Of a stretch of DNA of 64,000 bases, positions 61,805 through 64,000 are shown piece by piece; positions within the stretch are counted from its first letter, which is position 1; each line of letters starts with the position of its first letter. Below the pieces are notes generated by a model. It did not search any database and was not told where the DNA came from. It saw nothing but the letters and a program-made list of their open reading frames with translations. The position numbers were made by a program, and so were the translations under genes. The DNA is from Actinoplanes siamensis (GTDB lineage Bacteria; Actinomycetota; Actinomycetes; Mycobacteriales; Micromonosporaceae). Location of the stretch: positions 140,649-204,648 of the forward strand of contig NZ_BOMW01000014.1 in the NCBI RefSeq assembly GCF_016862395.1. Direction: 5' to 3'.

Positions 61805-62176
61805 TCAGGCCGGAGGGGAAACCTCGATAAGGCTGCCCTCAGCGGCGAGGCGCTTGACCCGTTGCTGGCCCCAGGAGCCGAGTGCGCGGAGCGCCTCGTT
61901 GAGGGAGATGCCGTGCGGTGTCAGCGAGTACTCCACCCGGGGCGGCACCTCGCGGTAGATCTTCCGGTCAAGCAGCCCGTCCTCCTCCATCTCGCGCAGG
62001 TGCTGCGCGAGCATCTTCTCGCTCACCCCCGGCAGGCCCCGCCGCAGCTCACCGAAGCGCCGGGTGCCGTAGTTGTGTAGCTCCCAGAGGATCAGCGACT
62101 TCCACTTGCCGGTCACCACGTCCATCCCGGCGTCGATGCCGCAGATGTACGGTCCCCGCCTCGCACCGGCTGCCAT
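61805..62176 (-). CDS. HxlR-family regulator
   Basis: This 123-residue winged-helix protein has the HxlR core: CGIDAGMDVVTGKWKSLILWELHNYGTRRFGELRRGLPGVSEKMLAQHLREMEEDGLLDRKIYREVPPRVEYSLT. The ATG at 62176 has GGAGG five nt upstream, better than ATG 62188. It carries a Cys near the N terminus (YICGID), as in redox-sensing members. It is divergent from the imine-reductase-like gene pair and probably represses it. Confidence 0.92.
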   Translation of the reverse strand: MAAGARRGPYICGIDAGMDVVTGKWKSLILWELHNYGTRRFGELRRGLPGVSEKMLAQHLREMEEDGLLDRKIYREVPPRVEYSLTPHGISLNEALRALGSWGQQRVKRLAAEGSLIEVSPPA

Positions 62177-62310
62177 CCGGCCCTCCATACTTTCGAAAAG
62201 GTGAGTACCGCACCAAATAGTGGCTACTTGCTGGCCGCACTGTACTGGGGAAACCATGGTGACCGGCGCGCCGCTCATCTGTTCCTTCCAGTCTGTTGAG
62301 GACACATTTC

Positions 62311-62511
62311 ATGACCACATTCCTAGGCCTGGGCGCGATGGGTACAGCCCTGGCCGCGACACTGCTGGACGCCGGCCTTCCCGTGGTTGGGTGGAACCGT
62401 GACCCGCGGCGGGCGCGGCCTTTGGCCGGTCGGGGCGCGGTCGTCGCCGACACCGTCGACAAGGCCGTCGCCGGCGACGGGCCGGTCGAAGAGCTGAGGG
62501 CCGCCCGATGA
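62311..62511 (+). pseudogene. Truncated imine-reductase-like gene
   Basis: The 66-residue frame begins as a Rossmann domain (TTFLGLGAMGTALAATLLDAGLPVVGWNRDPRRARPLAGRGAVV) but ends after a short tail (GDGPVEELRAAR), overlapping the next gene by ATGA. It resembles the start of the full gene downstream (GLGPMGRAMAGALLLGGHPVTVWNR). I infer a tandem paralogue that lost its middle and most of its C terminus. It is unlikely to be active. Confidence 0.6.
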
Positions 62512-63380
62512 GCCACGAACCTGTCACCGTAATTGGCCTTGGTCCGATGGGCCGGGCCATGGCCGGCGCTCTCCTGCTCGGCGGCCACCCGGTCACCGTC
62601 TGGAACCGTACGCCCGGACGCGCCGACCGCCTGGTAGAAGCCGGTGCCACCCTGGTGGCCACCCCAGCGGAGGCGGTCACCGCGAGCCCGCTGACCATTC
62701 TCAGCCTCACCGACTATGCGGCGATGTACCGGATCTTGGGCGAACACCCGGACTTCCTGACCGGCCGTGATCTGGTCAACCTCAGCTCCGATACACCCGA
62801 CGCGTCCCGCCAGGCCGCGGCCTGGGCGGCCGACCGGGGCGCGCGCTTCGTCACCGGCGGCATCATGGTGCCGGCCCCGGCGGTCGGCGGCCCCGGTGCA
62901 TACGTCTACTACAGCGGGCCGGGCGAGGTCTTCGCCGCCCACGAACCGGCGCTACGGCTGATCGGCGACCCGCGCTACCTCGGCGGCGATCCAGGACTGG
63001 CCCAGCTGTTCTACCAGGCATATCTGAATGTCTTCCTCACCACGCTGTCCGGCCTGCTGCACTCCACCGCGATGGTGACCGCGGCCGGCACCCCGGCGGC
63101 CGACTTCCTACCGGACGCGATGGCGATGCTCACCGACGTCCCGGCGATGGTCGGCAGCGGCGCCGAGATCGCCGCCGAGATCGCCGCCGGGAAACACCCG
63201 GGCGACCTCAGCACCGTCCTGATGATGGGGGCCACCGCCGGGCACATCCTGCGGACCAGTGACCAGGCTGGCGTCGACCGCGCGCTGCCGGCGGCCGTCA
63301 AGTCACACTACGACCGAGCCATCGCCGCCGGTCACGGTACCCGTGGCTGGACCGCCCTCTACGACGTGATTAAAGCCTGA
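62508..63380 (+). CDS. Imine reductase-like NAD(P)-dependent oxidoreductase
   Basis: This 290-residue protein has the 6-phosphogluconate-dehydrogenase-type N-terminal Rossmann fold (VTVIGLGPMGRAMAGALL, WNRTPGRADRLVEAGA) and an all-helical C-terminal domain (FYQAYLNVFLTTLSGLLHSTAMVTAAG) typical of imine reductases and beta-hydroxyacid dehydrogenase relatives. It probably reduces a cyclic imine or a small keto/hydroxy acid with NADPH. The ATG overlaps the truncated paralogue. HxlR, divergent, likely regulates it. Confidence 0.85.
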   Translation: MSHEPVTVIGLGPMGRAMAGALLLGGHPVTVWNRTPGRADRLVEAGATLVATPAEAVTASPLTILSLTDYAAMYRILGEHPDFLTGRDLVNLSSDTPDASRQAAAWAADRGARFVTGGIMVPAPAVGGPGAYVYYSGPGEVFAAHEPALRLIGDPRYLGGDPGLAQLFYQAYLNVFLTTLSGLLHSTAMVTAAGTPAADFLPDAMAMLTDVPAMVGSGAEIAAEIAAGKHPGDLSTVLMMGATAGHILRTSDQAGVDRALPAAVKSHYDRAIAAGHGTRGWTALYDVIKA

Positions 63381-63543
63381 GCACGCGGCGGGCGGCTCGC
63401 ATTGCCGGTTCTCCCCCCGGCCGTGCGGGTCGCCCGAGGTTCAGAATTCGCCACCCTCGCCGGCGTGCACTGATCTGCCACGACCCGGCGGAAGCCCACG
63501 TCCACGGGTTACTCAGCGTGAGCATCGGCGCCGGCGCTCCCAC
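63381..63543. other. Spacer before tRNA array
   Basis: No gene is supported in these 163 bp between the oxidoreductase stop and the 3' end of the tRNA-His gene. Transcripts of the array end in this stretch. I see no clear terminator hairpin. Confidence 0.4.
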
Positions 63544-63617
63544 TGGGGTGATCGACGGCAGTTGAATCCGCGTCTCCGGAGCCACAATCCGGCGCTCTAC
63601 CGCTGAGCTACGACCAC
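63544..63617 (-). tRNA. tRNA-His (anticodon GTG), CCA encoded
   Basis: The acceptor stem is GTGGTCG/CGATCAC with C73 and a templated CCA. The anticodon arm is CCGGA-TTGTGGC-TCCGG. The base before G1 is T, so the G-1 that bacterial tRNA-His normally encodes is missing. The T stem has an A-G mismatch at its loop-closing pair. It may be a variant or decaying gene. Confidence 0.8.
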
Positions 63618-63619
63618 AG

Positions 63620-63692
63620 TCCCCGCACCTGGGATCGAACCAGGGGCCTCTCCGGTGTGAACGGAGCGCTCGTTCCGCTGAGCTACACGGGG
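63620..63692 (-). tRNA. tRNA-Val (anticodon CAC)
   Basis: 73 nt with acceptor CCCCGTG/TGCGGGG (two G-U pairs), D arm GCTCAGCGGAACGAGC, anticodon arm CTCCG-TTCACAC-CGGAG, T arm CCTGG-TTCGATC-CCAGG and A73; CCA is not encoded. Only 2 nt separate it from tRNA-His. Confidence 0.88.
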
Positions 63693-63694
63693 GT

Positions 63695-63781
63695 TGGCGG
63701 AGGGGGAGGGATTCGAACCCTCGCGCGGTTGCCCGCGCCCGCGATTTCCAGTCGCGGTTCCGAAGCCAGGCCGGCCCCCCA
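63695..63781 (-). tRNA. tRNA-Ser-like (anticodon GGA)
   Basis: It has the long variable arm of class II tRNAs (GCGCGG-GCAA-CCGCGC), anticodon arm CGCGA-CTGGAAA-TCGCG, T arm GAGGG-TTCGAAT-CCCTC and an encoded CCA. The 5' acceptor strand and D arm are poorly formed, so the 5' end is approximate and function doubtful. Confidence 0.65.
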
Positions 63782-63812
63782 CGATCAGGCCGGACATGGT
63801 CCGGCCTGGCGG

Positions 63813-63883
63813 CTCCCTCGGTCAGATTCGAACTGACACCGGTACGTATCAACAGTGCGCTGCCCTGCCGAGGCGACGAGGGA
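63813..63883 (-). tRNA. tRNA-Asn (anticodon GTT)
   Basis: 71 nt with perfect acceptor TCCCTCG/CGAGGGA and T arm GTCAG-TTCGAAT-CTGAC, a short D loop, and anticodon arm GCGCA-CTGTTGA-TACGT with one C-A mismatch. CCA is not encoded. Confidence 0.75.
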
Positions 63884-63888
63884 ATGAG

Positions 63889-63961
63889 TAGAGCCGACGG
63901 GATTCGAACCCGCACCTTCCGACTTGAAAGGACGGTGACCTGCCGGTTAGTCGACGGCTCC
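63889..63961 (-). tRNA. tRNA-Glu (anticodon TTC)
   Basis: 73 nt with acceptor GGAGCCG/CGGCTCT, D arm GACTAACCGGCAGGTC, anticodon arm CCGTC-CTTTCAA-GTCGG (one T-T mismatch) and T arm GCGGG-TTCGAAT-CCCGT. CCA is not encoded. It is 5 nt from tRNA-Asn. Confidence 0.82.
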
Positions 63962-63962
63962 G

Positions 63963-64000
63963 TGCCTGATGGTGGAATCGAACCACCGGCCTCCGCCGTG
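63963..64000 (-). tRNA. Partial tRNA, cut by window edge
   Basis: The 3' part of a tRNA: T arm GGTGG-TTCGATT-CCACC, acceptor strand ATCAGGC and A73, beginning 1 nt after tRNA-Glu. The anticodon lies outside the window. Confidence 0.75.

Overview
The window is high-GC DNA from an actinobacterium. Gene families, GTG starts, dense GTGA stop/start overlaps and a CebR-type cellulose operator all fit a filamentous soil actinomycete. Micromonosporaceae (Actinoplanes-like) is my best guess, by inference only. Most of it reads as chromosomal accessory or core-edge DNA: enzymes, regulators and envelope proteins in one- to three-gene units. It carries many small lesions and several tandem-repeat tracts, and ends in a tRNA array.

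Region 1 (1-12200): the 3' part of a multi-PAS histidine kinase; a secreted GH9 endoglucanase behind a CebR-like operator; a secreted alpha/beta hydrolase with calcium-loop-like inserts; a LacI regulator lacking its middle; flavohemoglobin. Then comes a compact locus at 7.5-10.1 kb: a CHAT caspase-like protein divergent from a two-TM DUF6232-like protein, a small membrane protein, a 48-residue ORF and a zinc-ribbon membrane protein. The CHAT and DUF6232 proteins share a short Gly/Asp motif, and this is the best candidate for an undescribed system. A GT-C glycosyltransferase with a second CebR-like palindrome and a CheB-like protein follow.

Region 2 (12200-27600): a CECG permease plus TIGR03943-type pair, repeat-rich DNA, a beta-propeller protein, a MarR/old-yellow-enzyme divergon with twin operators, RtcB RNA ligase, a tail-to-tail pair of membrane-tethered substrate-binding protein and NACHT NTPase, a single-domain response regulator, a PPOX protein, and a stress-sigma partner-switching set (STAS antagonist, SigB/F-like sigma, MEDS-RsbW fusion).

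Region 3 (27600-42300): a lower-GC pair of unrecognised genes with palindromes upstream, SDR and zinc alcohol dehydrogenase, a dead sensor-domain gene, large-subunit catalase, topoisomerase IB, a LysR/SDR divergon, a GNAT-like protein, a DUF2243/CtaG-like pair, a methyltransferase with a 48-bp repeat inserted in its catalytic domain, and an MBL hydrolase.

Region 4 (42300-63400): an ABC efflux system divergent from a NarL-type two-component pair, an aminotransferase, a decayed ECF sigma gene, respiratory oxidase genes (ctaD, cydA, cydB), a decayed DUF326 gene, a PQQ-like propeller, a membrane GGDEF-EAL protein, a PhyH dioxygenase, an AraC/GyrI regulator, HxlR, and an imine-reductase-like enzyme behind a stub of a related gene.

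Region 5 (63544-64000): at least six closely packed minus-strand tRNA genes (His, Val, Ser, Asn, Glu and one cut by the window edge). Several have stem mismatches, which suggests a horizontally acquired tRNA array rather than ordinary housekeeping loci.
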